Source: Leuconostoc miyukkimchii
Lineage (GTDB): Bacteria; Bacillota; Bacilli; Lactobacillales; Lactobacillaceae
NCBI RefSeq assembly: GCF_019656055.1
Contig: NZ_BPKY01000005.1
Location: forward strand, 82,408 to 146,407
Length of the DNA: 64,000 nucleotides
Reading direction: 5' to 3'
The first letter of the stretch is position 1, and the number at the start of each line of letters is the position of its first letter. Positions 1-8,434 of this stretch are shown piece by piece. The position numbers and the translations under genes were made by a program. The notes under the pieces were generated by a model, which saw nothing but the letters and a program-made list of their open reading frames with translations, was not told where the DNA came from and did no database searches.

Positions 1-789
1 TAAATTAGCTGGATACACCGCGAAACGATTATTGGTTACAGGCAATATTATGATGGGTTTGGGATAAAACTTAGAAAGTACGTTTTCTGTTAATATTTTA
101 TCACGCGTTCCTTGTGCAAAAATCTCACCTTTCTTAAGCAACATAATGTTTTTAAAGGTGGGTAAAATTTCCTCGGTGTAGTGGGAGACAAATAGTAAGA
201 TTGGATGATTAGGTAATTGAGCGAGCTTATTAATTTGTTTCAACAATAGTTCGCGGGAGAATAAATCTAAACCGTTACACGGTTCGTCGAGTATAAGCAA
301 TTCCGGTTTTCCTAACAGAGCTCTGGCAATCAGCACCAACTGTCGTTGGCCTTGGGATAGAATACGATAGGGTCTATTGATTAATTCATCTCCGCCTAAT
401 TGCTTTAATAGTGCAATGGCTTCGTTCAAGTCGTTTTTTTCAAAGTCATTACGAATACCAATAGTACCAAATTTTCCACTCAACACGATATATTGTGCCA
501 GATGATGTTCTGGAAATTGGGATTGTACGGTAGTAGAAATAAAACCAATGCGTTTTTTTAATGCTAAAACATTTGTCTTCCCAAAAGTTTCACCGAGAAC
601 TTCTATGCTTCCGGTTGTTGCCCAATGATTGCCATAAAGTAATGATAGTAGTGTGGTTTTTCCAGCGCCGTTGAGCCCCATCAACACCCAATTTTCACCC
701 TTATGTAGAGACCAATTAATATTTTTTAATATCATTTTGTCTCGTTCAAACGAAACATTTTTCATCGATAATACAGCGTTATTTGTCAT
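1..789 (-). CDS. ABC transporter ATP-binding protein (3' end cut by window)
   Basis: The reading frame is open from an ATG at 789 down to base 1, giving 263 residues without a stop, so the C-terminus lies outside the window. Walker A (GLNGAGKTT), the signature LSQGQ and Walker B (LLILDEP) are all present in order, and a switch-type histidine follows in LFVSHYTEE. The start has a good ribosome site (GGAGAACAGTGC before ATG). It resembles stand-alone cytosolic ATPases of the YlmA/ModF kind; no permease is visible. The substrate cannot be told. It diverges from ilvB across a 317-base gap. Confidence 0.85.
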   Translation of the reverse strand, partial: MTNNAVLSMKNVSFERDKMILKNINWSLHKGENWVLMGLNGAGKTTLLSLLYGNHWATTGSIEVLGETFGKTNVLALKKRIGFISTTVQSQFPEHHLAQYIVLSGKFGTIGIRNDFEKNDLNEAIALLKQLGGDELINRPYRILSQGQRQLVLIARALLGKPELLILDEPCNGLDLFSRELLLKQINKLAQLPNHPILLFVSHYTEEILPTFKNIMLLKKGEIFAQGTRDKILTENVLSKFYPKPIIILPVTNNRFAVYPANL

Positions 790-1106
790 GCACTGTTCTC
801 CTTTACATTAAAAACAAATGAAAATATAAATTCAGAATAACATTTTTATAATTAGTTAGTTGCTGCAATTATTAAAAATATTCCATTTTTATATAGTCTT
901 AAATATTCCGAATTTATATATTTATTTTAAAAAGACTGTTATAACAAGGGATAATGAGTTTTGATTTCATTTTTTTTTATGGTTTTTCCTTTTTCAACGT
1001 TGACAGCACTAATTCGATTTGTCACAATATATTTGTTGCTTTGTTAATCAAAATCTAATTTTATTAATTTTCAAAGTGGCTGATAAATTTAAGAAGGGAG
1101 TGAACT
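790..1106 (+). promoter_or_regulatory. ilv operon upstream region with promoter at 1000-1028
   Basis: This 317-base gap separates the divergent ABC gene from ilvB. A perfect -35 TTGACA at 1000-1005 is followed after 17 bases by CACAAT (1023-1028), a 4/6 match to the -10. An AAGGGAG ribosome site precedes the ilvB ATG. I see no T-box motif, riboswitch or terminator hairpin here, so any branched-chain control must be through a DNA-binding protein; this is inference. Confidence 0.5.
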
Positions 1107-2819
1107 ATGAAAAATGTAGTATTAACCGAAGGTAAAAATGGTGCACATATACTACTAGATTCTTTAGAGCAAGAAGGTGTTGATAGTCTCTTTGGATACC
1201 CTGGTGGAGCTGTTATACCACTATATGATGCACTATATGAATCATCGCACATCAAGCATATACTTGTTCGACATGAGCAAGCAGCTGCTCATGCCGCCGA
1301 AGGCTATGCTAAGGCTACAGGAAAACCAGGTGTTGTTTTAGTCACATCTGGTCCGGGAGCGACAAATACCGTCACTGGTATAGCAGATGCATTTTGTGAT
1401 TCTGTACCGCTTGTTGTGATATCTGGTCAAGTAGGATCGGCCGCTATTGGTTCAGATGCTTTTCAAGAGTTAGACATTTTATCAATTACAAGTTCAATAA
1501 CTAAGATGAGTTATCAAGTTAGAACAGTTGGCGAATTGCCATTAATTGTTGCAGAAGCATTTAAGGTGGCTGTTTCTGGTCGTCCGGGCCCAGTGTTAAT
1601 TGATCTGCCGAAAAGCGTGATGTTAGCAAAGAGCACTGAAGAAAGTCAAGCAGATGTATGGCTACGTCAAATTGATACTCAAAAACCTGATGTTGATGCT
1701 GTTCAAATTCATCAATTAGTAGTAGCTTTGGCTAAGGCTCATCAGCCACTTATTATTACTGGGGCAGGGGTTTTGAAATCAAATGCACAAGACCCACTAC
1801 GCACACTTATTCAGCATTATCACATACCGACTGTTTCAACATTATTAGGACTCGGAGCAGTTGAATCAAAAAATCCACTATTCTTGGGGATGGTAGGTAT
1901 GCATGGATCCATTGCAGCTAATCACGCTGTTGACCAGGCCGATTTTATTTTAAATATTGGTTCAAGATTTGATGACCGTGTTGTTACGAATGTTGATGAT
2001 TTTGCAAAACATGCAACCATCGCACATATTGATATTGATGAAACGGAATTAGGGAAAGTGGTATCAACCGCTTACGCTATACATGCTAGTGCTGACGATG
2101 CGTTAAATGTAATTTTGACGGAAATTAAAAATACAAAAATGACAGATACGTCAAAATGGCAAGAAAATATTCGTCAAGCGAAAAGCGATTCAATGTTTCA
2201 ATATCAGAAGTCTGAAACAACGATTATGCCACAAGCAGTGATTCAGTCGGTTGGTAAAATTACTAAAGGTGAGGCGATTGTGGTCACAGATGTTGGTCAA
2301 CATCAAATGTGGGTAGCACAGTATTATCCATTCCAGAATAATTATCAAATGTTGACTTCCGGGGGTTTAGGGACAATGGGATATGGCATCCCGGCAGCGA
2401 TTGGAGCGAAGTGTGCAAGACGAAATCAAGAGGTTGTACTTTTTGTCGGTGACGGTGGTTTTCAAATGACGTCAGAGGAACTAGTAATTTTAAACGACAA
2501 TGACTTGAATATTAAAATCATACTGTTAAACAATCGTTCATTAGGAATGGTGAGACAATGGCAAACGCTATTTTACAATGGTCGTTTATCTAGTACAGTT
2601 TTCGAATCACAACCACAATTTGATCAGTTAGCACAGGCTTACGGTATTAATTATGTTCGAATTGAGGAACCTGAGCAAATGTTTGAAGATTTGCAATTGG
2701 CTTTTCAATCAGAAAAGTCAGTGCTAATTGAAATAATTATTCCTGATGATGTGAAAGTTTTGCCAATGGTTAATGCGGGGGCACCTTATCGTGACATGAT
2801 TACTGAGGAGGACATTTAA
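1107..2819 (+). CDS. ilvB: Acetolactate synthase (acetohydroxyacid synthase) large subunit
   Basis: It condenses pyruvate with pyruvate or 2-oxobutyrate using thiamine diphosphate, the first common step of valine, leucine and isoleucine synthesis. The 570 residues have normal family length. The catalytic glutamate is E57 in VRHEQAAAHAAEGYA. The ThDP motif runs from GDG near residue 448 to NN near 476. A regulatory subunit gene follows with a one-base overlap (TAATG), which separates it from the catabolic AlsS enzyme that has no such partner. It heads ilvBNC. No ilvD or ilvE is seen in the window, so the pathway as shown here is incomplete. Confidence 0.93.
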   Translation: MKNVVLTEGKNGAHILLDSLEQEGVDSLFGYPGGAVIPLYDALYESSHIKHILVRHEQAAAHAAEGYAKATGKPGVVLVTSGPGATNTVTGIADAFCDSVPLVVISGQVGSAAIGSDAFQELDILSITSSITKMSYQVRTVGELPLIVAEAFKVAVSGRPGPVLIDLPKSVMLAKSTEESQADVWLRQIDTQKPDVDAVQIHQLVVALAKAHQPLIITGAGVLKSNAQDPLRTLIQHYHIPTVSTLLGLGAVESKNPLFLGMVGMHGSIAANHAVDQADFILNIGSRFDDRVVTNVDDFAKHATIAHIDIDETELGKVVSTAYAIHASADDALNVILTEIKNTKMTDTSKWQENIRQAKSDSMFQYQKSETTIMPQAVIQSVGKITKGEAIVVTDVGQHQMWVAQYYPFQNNYQMLTSGGLGTMGYGIPAAIGAKCARRNQEVVLFVGDGGFQMTSEELVILNDNDLNIKIILLNNRSLGMVRQWQTLFYNGRLSSTVFESQPQFDQLAQAYGINYVRIEEPEQMFEDLQLAFQSEKSVLIEIIIPDDVKVLPMVNAGAPYRDMITEEDI

Positions 2820-3064
2820 TGGATAAAACATTTATAACGCGTGTGTACAATCGGCCTGGATTATTAGTGAGATTTGCGAGTGTGTTGACACGGTTAAATT
2901 TGAACATTAAATCATTAATGGTGAGACCAGATGAAGATCAAAAGATTTCGACAATTTCATTTATCTTTGAATCTCAAGATGACAAACAAACAGCAACCGT
3001 ACGCCGCAACCTATTGAAGCAATTAGATGTATTAATGGTAAATGATGGCTTTTACCATCATTAA
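2819..3064 (+). CDS. ilvN: Acetolactate synthase small (regulatory) subunit, ACT domain
   Basis: This 81-residue protein is a single ACT domain beginning TRVYNRPGLLVRFASVL, the usual valine-feedback module of acetohydroxyacid synthase. It lacks the second domain of longer IlvH proteins (about 160 residues), so it is the short form. The start ATG overlaps the ilvB stop by one base, implying translational coupling and 1:1 expression with the catalytic subunit. ilvC begins 36 bases downstream behind its own CACGGAGG ribosome site. Confidence 0.88.
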   Translation: MDKTFITRVYNRPGLLVRFASVLTRLNLNIKSLMVRPDEDQKISTISFIFESQDDKQTATVRRNLLKQLDVLMVNDGFYHH

Positions 3065-3100
3065 TTAGAAAATGAATTTAAAATCACGGAGGATTTTATT

Positions 3101-4144
3101 ATGACCACAAAAATGTTTTATGACAAAGATATTGATACAACAGCATTGGAAAATAAAAAAATTGCGGTTATTGGCTATGGTGCACAAGGACATGCTCAAG
3201 CGAATAATCTACGCGACTCGGGATTTGATGTTATCTTGGGATTGCGCGCGGGGAAATCTTTTGATAGCGCTAAAAAAGATGGCTTCGAAGTTTATTCAGC
3301 TGCTGAAGCAACGGCACAAGCGGATGTTGTTATGATGGAAACCCCTGACGAATTGCAAGCGACAGTTTGGGAGAAAGAAGTTGAGCCTCACCTTAAGGCA
3401 GGTTCTTACCTTGGATTCTCTCATGGATTCAACATTGTTTATGGCTTGATTAAGCCAAATACTGATATTAATGTCATGATCATTGCGCCAAAGGGTCCAG
3501 GAAATATTGAACGTCGCCAATTCGTTGAAGGGGGTGGGATTCCTTCTTTGTATGGTGTTCATCAAGATCCTACGGGTGATACAGCTGAAGTAGCCAAGGC
3601 TTATGCGAAAGGTATTGGTTCAGGTCGCGCAGGTATCTTGGAAACGACTTTTGAAGAAGAAACAACGGAAGATTTGTTTGGTGAACAAGCTGTACTTTGT
3701 GGTGGATTGACACAATTGATTGAGGCAGCATTCAACACGTTGGTGGAAGCAGGTTATTCACCTGAACTGGCTTATTTTGAAACGTCTCATGAAATGAAGA
3801 TGATTGTTGATTTGATCTTTGAGGGTGGTTTCGAGAAAATGAGACATGATTGCTCAAATACTTGTGAATATGGTGAAATGTTGAATGGACCACGCATCAT
3901 CACTGAAGAATCAAAACAAGGGATGCGAGATGTTTTGAAGGATATTCAAGATGGTACTTATGCTAAAAAGTGGGTGGCAGAATACAATTCTGGTTTGCAA
4001 AATTTGGAAAAGATGCGCACAGAGTATAAGAGCAGTTTGTATGAACAAACGGGTAAGAAGGTTCGTGCTATGATGCCATGGATTTCAGATGCAGATAAGT
4101 ACTCAACAGCAGCAGATACTGAGCAATTTTCAGCGGCTAAGTAA
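3101..4144 (+). CDS. ilvC: Ketol-acid reductoisomerase (NADP+)
   Basis: It isomerises and reduces acetolactate or acetohydroxybutyrate in the second branched-chain step. The Rossmann motif GYGAQGHAQ starts at G25, and the following loop LRAGKS fits NADPH preference. The length of 347 residues marks the short class I enzyme. The C-terminal knotted domain with EEETTEDLFGEQ and SDTAEY-type helices is complete up to the stop. It is third in the ilv operon, with a weak hairpin after it (4154-4179) that may trim expression of ilvA. Confidence 0.95.
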   Translation: MTTKMFYDKDIDTTALENKKIAVIGYGAQGHAQANNLRDSGFDVILGLRAGKSFDSAKKDGFEVYSAAEATAQADVVMMETPDELQATVWEKEVEPHLKAGSYLGFSHGFNIVYGLIKPNTDINVMIIAPKGPGNIERRQFVEGGGIPSLYGVHQDPTGDTAEVAKAYAKGIGSGRAGILETTFEEETTEDLFGEQAVLCGGLTQLIEAAFNTLVEAGYSPELAYFETSHEMKMIVDLIFEGGFEKMRHDCSNTCEYGEMLNGPRIITEESKQGMRDVLKDIQDGTYAKKWVAEYNSGLQNLEKMRTEYKSSLYEQTGKKVRAMMPWISDADKYSTAADTEQFSAAK

Positions 4145-4151
4145 CAAAATA

Positions 4152-4180
4152 AGAAGCATTACTAAAACGTAGTGCTTTTC
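4152..4180 (+). terminator. Weak hairpin between ilvC and ilvA
   Basis: An imperfect stem (AAGCATTACTA against TAGTGCTTTT, with one wobble) is followed only by four T. It looks like a leaky terminator or RNA-processing site. A GTG at 4172 that would lengthen ilvA lies inside its 3' arm, an argument against that start. Confidence 0.4.
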
Positions 4181-4216
4181 GTACATAAAGTTAATGAAGA
4201 ATTGGAGATGGAATAT

Positions 4217-5482
4217 ATGGCGACTGTTGAAAAGCTAACGGCTGAAGAAATAGACGAGGCACATCGAGTCTTGTCAAAGGTAGTAATGCATACGCCATTG
4301 GCATATGATGACTACCTTTCAAAAAAATATAAAGCGAATGTATACCTTAAACGAGAAGATGTACAACGGGTTCGTTCTTTCAAAATCCGTGGTGCTTACT
4401 ACAATATCATTAAGGCAGAGAAAGAAAAGCTCAATAATGGAGTTGTTGCTGCTTCGGCTGGAAATCACGCGCAAGGCGTAGCCGATACGTGTCATAATTT
4501 AAAGATACAATCAACTATTTTTATGCCAGTCACTACACCAAATCAAAAAGTAGAAGCGGTTAAACGTTTTGGTGGTCAATACGTTACAGTAATCTTAGTC
4601 GGTGATACCTTTGACGAGGCACAAAGTGCAGCGTTTGAATACACTGAAAAACATAATATGTTCTTTGTGGCTCCTTTTGATGACCGCCGTACCATGGCTG
4701 GGCAAGGAACGGTGGCGGTAGAAATATTTGAAGATGCAGCAAAGCAAAATCTTGCAGTTGATTATTTGGTCGCATCTGTTGGTGGTGGTGGTTTGATTGG
4801 TGGTTTAGCAACCTATTCAAAAAAAACATCACCACAAACAACAGTTGTTGGCGTAGAGCCACAAACTGCACGTTCAATGCAAGCTGCTTTTGAGGCAAAA
4901 AAACCGGTAACGGTTGGAAATATTGATCATTTTGTTGACGGAGCAGCTGTTGCCCGTGTTAGTCAATTTACGTACAATCAAGCGCAACAGTATGTAGATA
5001 AGTTGTTAGGCATTCCGGAAGGTAAGGTTGCTCAATCCGTTTTAGATCTATATACTTATGAAGCGATTGTTGCTGAGCCAGCAGGTGCAATGCCAATAGC
5101 TAGTCTGGACTTTATGGCTAGTGATATTGTAGGGAAAAATGTTGTTCTAGTTGTTTCTGGTGGAAACAATGACATTGGCCGTATGCAAGAAATGGAACAA
5201 AAAGCATTAATGTATAAGGGACGCCAACAGTTTTATTTAGTTGAGTTTCCGCAACGACCTGGGGCGTTACGGCAATTTGTAAATGATGTTCTAGGTCCAA
5301 ACGACGATATTACTCGTTTTGAGTACACTAAGAAAATAAACTCTGAAACAGGATCTGTCATGGTTGGTATTCTGCTGGATCCCGTTACGAAAGTAGATGA
5401 TTTAACGGCCCGCTTAGCAGCTTTTTTTCCAAAATATATCAATTTGCAAGAAAATACTGTGCTTTTCAATATGTTAGTGTAG
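4217..5482 (+). CDS. ilvA: Threonine ammonia-lyase (threonine dehydratase), biosynthetic
   Basis: It deaminates threonine to 2-oxobutyrate, feeding isoleucine synthesis through IlvBNC. The PLP lysine is K56 in RSFKIRGAYYN, and the phosphate loop is SVGGGGLIGG. A C-terminal ACT-like regulatory domain (QQFYLVEFPQRPGALRQF) indicates isoleucine feedback. I chose the ATG at 4217 because GGAG sits nine bases upstream; the in-frame GTG at 4172 lies in a hairpin and lacks a ribosome site. The resulting 421 residues fit the one-ACT form. ridA faces it across a shared terminator, a sensible pairing since RidA hydrolyses the enamine/imine this enzyme releases. Confidence 0.92.
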   Translation: MATVEKLTAEEIDEAHRVLSKVVMHTPLAYDDYLSKKYKANVYLKREDVQRVRSFKIRGAYYNIIKAEKEKLNNGVVAASAGNHAQGVADTCHNLKIQSTIFMPVTTPNQKVEAVKRFGGQYVTVILVGDTFDEAQSAAFEYTEKHNMFFVAPFDDRRTMAGQGTVAVEIFEDAAKQNLAVDYLVASVGGGGLIGGLATYSKKTSPQTTVVGVEPQTARSMQAAFEAKKPVTVGNIDHFVDGAAVARVSQFTYNQAQQYVDKLLGIPEGKVAQSVLDLYTYEAIVAEPAGAMPIASLDFMASDIVGKNVVLVVSGGNNDIGRMQEMEQKALMYKGRQQFYLVEFPQRPGALRQFVNDVLGPNDDITRFEYTKKINSETGSVMVGILLDPVTKVDDLTARLAAFFPKYINLQENTVLFNMLV

Positions 5483-5490
5483 GAAAAGAA

Positions 5491-5520
5491 AAAACTTGAT
5501 TTTATTAAATCAAGTTTTTA
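5491..5520. terminator. Bidirectional terminator between ilvA and ridA
   Basis: A perfect 12-bp stem (5491-5502 and 5507-5518) with a four-base loop has A-rich and T-rich flanks, so it can serve both converging genes. Its 3' arm runs into the ridA stop codon. Confidence 0.85.
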
Positions 5521-5910
5521 TTTCATAGCGGTAATTTCGATTTCTAATTTAGCATTTTTAGGTAAAGCAGCTACTTGAACGGCTGAACGAGCAGGGAACT
5601 CTTCAACCGAAGTTGTGTCGAAGTATTGTGCATAGATATCGTTAACTAGTGAAAAGTCTGTAATATCATCAAAAAACAATGCAGCTTTTACGATATTATT
5701 TCTTGAAAATTCAGCTTCGTGTAAAATATTATCAATGTTATCAAAAATTTGATGTGCTTGTTCGGCTGTCGTAGCGCCAGCAAATTCGTCGGTTTCTGGA
5801 TTAATACCAATTTGTCCAGAAATGTACAATGTATTGTCATTTAAAATGGCTTGCGAATAGGGGCCGAGTGCTTTGGGCGCTTTAGTTGTTGAAACGACTT
5901 TCTTTGACAT
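5518..5910 (-). CDS. ridA: 2-iminobutanoate/2-iminopropanoate deaminase, RidA family
   Basis: This 130-residue YjgF/YER057c/UK114 protein hydrolyses reactive 2-aminoacrylate and 2-iminobutanoate made by PLP enzymes such as IlvA. Hallmarks are GPYSQAI near the N-terminus, ISGQIG, and the C-terminal PARSAVQVAALPKNAKLEIE, which holds the substrate-carboxylate arginine and the final glutamate. It is trimeric and cytosolic in characterised members. It lies tail to tail with ilvA. The start is preceded by CAGGAGGAC. Confidence 0.92.
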   Translation of the reverse strand: MSKKVVSTTKAPKALGPYSQAILNDNTLYISGQIGINPETDEFAGATTAEQAHQIFDNIDNILHEAEFSRNNIVKAALFFDDITDFSLVNDIYAQYFDTTSVEEFPARSAVQVAALPKNAKLEIEITAMK

Positions 5911-5987
5911 GGATAATGTCCTCCTGGTTGATATTTTAATCTAAAAATCTATATTATGCAACGTTTGTAGAATAAAAAGGAAAAGTT

Positions 5988-6290
5988 ATGGAGTATAAAT
6001 TAGCAATATTAAAAGGTGATAAAAAATTGGCAATGTAATTGATAGACTCTTAGACATCATTAAGTCAACTACTTTGGAGGTGACGGAACTTCCTTTTGGC
6101 GTTAACGCAGTGCTTTCATGTAATGAACCATTATCAAACCAAATTCTTCGTGAATCAAAAATATGGGTACGAGCTACTGAAAAGATTGCTAGAATATATC
6201 CCGATGTTGTCGTAAACTATGTATCATTACCTCGTGTGATATCAACTATTATTCAGCAGCCAGCTTAGATGTTGTTGCTCCTAAATGAGA
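5988..6290 (+). pseudogene. Remnant of isopropylmalate/isocitrate dehydrogenase-like gene (LeuB family)
   Basis: The start MEYKLAILKGD resembles the LeuB family N-terminus. A frameshift follows near 6030, and the next frame reads NVIDRLLDIIKSTTLEVTE then LPFGVNA, matching the family's early region. The frame then jumps directly to IWVRATEKIARIYPDVVVNY, which in intact proteins lies more than 100 residues later, and continues to a LDVVAP-like stretch in another frame. So the gene has frameshifts, in-frame stops and a large internal deletion. Next to the ilv genes it may be the last trace of a leu cluster; that is inference. The family call rests on short matches. Confidence 0.55.
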
Positions 6291-6305
6291 TCGACAAGAT
6301 TTTAA

Positions 6306-6600
6306 ATGAAGAAAGCCAAAAGAATCACGGGCCTACCTGAAACAATGCCGGTATCTATGAAAAATAATAGTGGGCAAATATTATATCAATTACCACAAAT
6401 CAATGTAGACGACAACGATTTGATGATGGCGACTGGACAAGATACTGCTAAGCTTATTTTAAAAGAATGTTTTAATAATTATGAAATTTGCAAAGGAATT
6501 ATGTCTATCGATATTGATGGCACACTGATTAACAATCAACGTCAAATTTTGTTAGATGTAAAATTTGCAGTTCAATAGGCACTTGTATAAGATTTTAAAT
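6306..6600 (+). pseudogene. Unrecognised 90-codon frame ending in a broken HAD (Cof-type) fragment
   Basis: An open frame (6306-6578) begins with an unrecognised stretch of about 60 residues and ends with MSIDIDGTLINNQRQI, the N-terminal HAD phosphatase motif seen intact in the gene at 9939. Stops interrupt the HAD part right after this motif (FAVQ stop ALV stop). The upstream portion has no match I know. There is no convincing ribosome site. It reads as a chimera of decayed pieces, not a working gene. Confidence 0.45.
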
Positions 6601-6606
6601 TGTTAA

Positions 6607-6681
6607 TACAACAAGTTTACTCGTAATGAAGGTCGTGATATCGAAGAATTTACTGACTGGAATTGGTCACCATTTAAGTAA
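6607..6681 (+). pseudogene. C-terminal scrap of a phosphoketolase-like gene
   Basis: About 23 codons read YNKFTRNEGRDIEEFTDW then NWSPFK and stop. The pattern ENG-D-E-W-W resembles the extreme C-terminus of xylulose-5-phosphate phosphoketolases, the central enzyme of heterofermentative metabolism. A stop lies immediately upstream, so only the tail remains. A strong terminator follows, as expected for the 3' end of a once-complete gene. The match is short and tentative. Confidence 0.35.
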
Positions 6682-6707
6682 TTTTAAATTTTTAAATCAT
6701 AATTAAG

Positions 6708-6746
6708 CAAGAAAGCTAATCGAGCAACGGCTTGGTTCGCTTTTTT
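6708..6746 (+). terminator. Terminator after the decayed region
   Basis: A long stem with loop AACG pairs AAGCTAATCGAGC with GCTTGGTTCGCTT (some wobbles) and ends in a run of six T. Confidence 0.75.
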
Positions 6747-6793
6747 ATATTTTTATAGGTAAAATATAGATAGTTTATTGGCTGGAGGGTATA

Positions 6794-7618
6794 ATGATGG
6801 AATTGTCAAAAAAAGATGGTCATACACATACACCTTTTTTAAATAAAAAATCAAATGAAACAATTGATATGTATATCGAAAAAGCAATTGATCTTGGGAT
6901 CCAAGAGTATACCATTGCAGAACATGCACCATTGGTTGCAAATATAAATTTACCACCACACTATCATTTTATTGATACATCTGACATAACGGCTATTAAA
7001 GAGGAAACTAGGCGTGTTATGGCGAAGTATGGTAATAAAATAAAAATTAGGCGCGGTTTTGAGGTTGACTATTTTTCTGCTCATGAAACTGATACACGTC
7101 AATTTTTAAAGGCAAATAAAGATTGGATTGATGAAATTATTTTAGCCGTACATTTTATAAAAAGTGATTCTGGCGAGATATTACCGATTGATTATTCAGC
7201 AGAATATCTAAAAAAACATTTTGAAAATATGTTGAGTGATCCGCAACTATTCTATAAAAATTATTTTGATACTGTCGCTCAAAGTGTTGAAGCCATTTTA
7301 GGGATTGATGTTCCGATTCGAATTGGACACTTAGGATTGGTTAGAAAATTCCAGAAACCATTAAAATTACCAGACTATTCAGATGATATTTATAAATCAA
7401 TTGGGGATATTTTGCAAATGATGCAAACCCGAGGTTATCAATTGGAATTTAATACATCAGGGCTAAGAGATGTTACTAATGGTGAGACATACCCACAGTT
7501 TGATATTGTTCTAGCAGCCAAAGATATGGGTCTGGATATTGTTTATGGTTCTGATGCAAAATCATCTGACGAAGTTGGTATGAACTTTTTTGATCTGGAT
7601 AATGTACTTCGTCAATAA
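6794..7618 (+). CDS. PHP-family phosphatase, histidinol-phosphatase (HisJ/HisK) type
   Basis: The PHP metal-binding motifs occur in order: DGHTHTP at the N-terminus, AEHAP, a GFEVD glutamate, AVHFI, IGHLGL and the terminal GSDAKSS. The 274-residue length fits the HisJ group, which dephosphorylates histidinol phosphate, but no other his genes are seen nearby, so the substrate may differ. Start choice is between adjacent ATGs at 6794 and 6797; GGAGGG at 6784-6789 suits the second slightly better. It stands alone between terminators and is probably a single-gene unit. Confidence 0.8.
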   Translation: MMELSKKDGHTHTPFLNKKSNETIDMYIEKAIDLGIQEYTIAEHAPLVANINLPPHYHFIDTSDITAIKEETRRVMAKYGNKIKIRRGFEVDYFSAHETDTRQFLKANKDWIDEIILAVHFIKSDSGEILPIDYSAEYLKKHFENMLSDPQLFYKNYFDTVAQSVEAILGIDVPIRIGHLGLVRKFQKPLKLPDYSDDIYKSIGDILQMMQTRGYQLEFNTSGLRDVTNGETYPQFDIVLAAKDMGLDIVYGSDAKSSDEVGMNFFDLDNVLRQ

Positions 7619-7745
7619 TATATTTCATGTACAAAATATACTGACCGGGTTTTAAAACGATGATGACAATGCTTTTTAGCATATTACTACGTTTAAAGTT
7701 CTTGGTTTGAGAATGATTTAAGAGCTGTAATGAAAGGAACATATA

Positions 7746-8264
7746 ATGACCATTGGACGTGCAGATAAATTAGGGGAATTATGGGATGTTTATGATTCAA
7801 AAAAACATCTGACAGGACGTACACATCATCGAGGTGACAAGTTAAATGATAATGATTTTCATTTGGTAGTCAATGCTTTAATATTTAAGTCAACTGATGA
7901 AATTTTACTGCAACAGCGTTCTTTTGAAAAAATGAGCTATCCTGGTATGTGGACAGCTGATACAGGCGGATCAGTCTTAGCTGGAGAAACTAGCGAAGAG
8001 GCAATGGTTCGAGAATTGAGAGAAGAGCTACAATTAATAGTGGACGCTGACAAACTGCATTTTTTTGTCTCACGGCAATACGCAGATTGGATTGAAGATT
8101 GGTATGTGGTACGTATTGATGCATCTGTAGCCAATTTAAAACGGCAAGAGTCAGAAGTTGCATCTCTACGATGGACAACGTTGTCTGAAGCAATCAAAAT
8201 TAATAATCATAACGGATTTAATGATAGTGAATTGTTTTTAACAGCACATTCAATGTTATTTTAA
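7746..8264 (+). CDS. Nudix hydrolase (IDI/YfcD-like)
   Basis: The Nudix box spans residues 75-97 (GSVLAGETSEEAMVRELREE), with metal-binding glutamates at 93 and 94 and the helix arginine at 89. The N-terminal pattern ELWDVYDSKKHLTGRT-HRGD and the 172-residue length are typical of the isopentenyl-diphosphate-isomerase-like Nudix subgroup common in Firmicutes, whose members hydrolyse nucleoside diphosphate derivatives. The true substrate is unknown. An AAAGGAAC ribosome site precedes the start. A terminator at 8345-8389 closes the unit. Confidence 0.85.
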   Translation: MTIGRADKLGELWDVYDSKKHLTGRTHHRGDKLNDNDFHLVVNALIFKSTDEILLQQRSFEKMSYPGMWTADTGGSVLAGETSEEAMVRELREELQLIVDADKLHFFVSRQYADWIEDWYVVRIDASVANLKRQESEVASLRWTTLSEAIKINNHNGFNDSELFLTAHSMLF

Positions 8265-8344
8265 ATATAAGATATCATTAATTATTATCGCAAAAATCAC
8301 ACTAGTTTAATTGCGAATTATTGTGTAATTTGATATGATAGTTG

Positions 8345-8389
8345 GCGTATGCGTTGTTTATTAAAACATATTAGCATACGCTTTTTATT
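8345..8389 (+). terminator. Terminator after Nudix gene
   Basis: GCGTATGC (8345-8352) pairs with GCATACGC (8374-8381) across a 21-base loop, followed by TTTTTATTT. Confidence 0.65.
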
Positions 8390-8434
8390 TGAATTTGATG
8401 ATGATTTATTAAACAAAATCAAGGAGTGACGAGG

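Noticed and set aside
4172..4216. Longer ilvA from GTG 4172
   Set aside because: The GTG lies in a hairpin arm and has no ribosome site; GGAG fits ATG 4217.
4584..4898. Leftward 104-codon frame inside ilvA
   Set aside because: Glutamine- and histidine-rich antisense shadow of a conserved gene.
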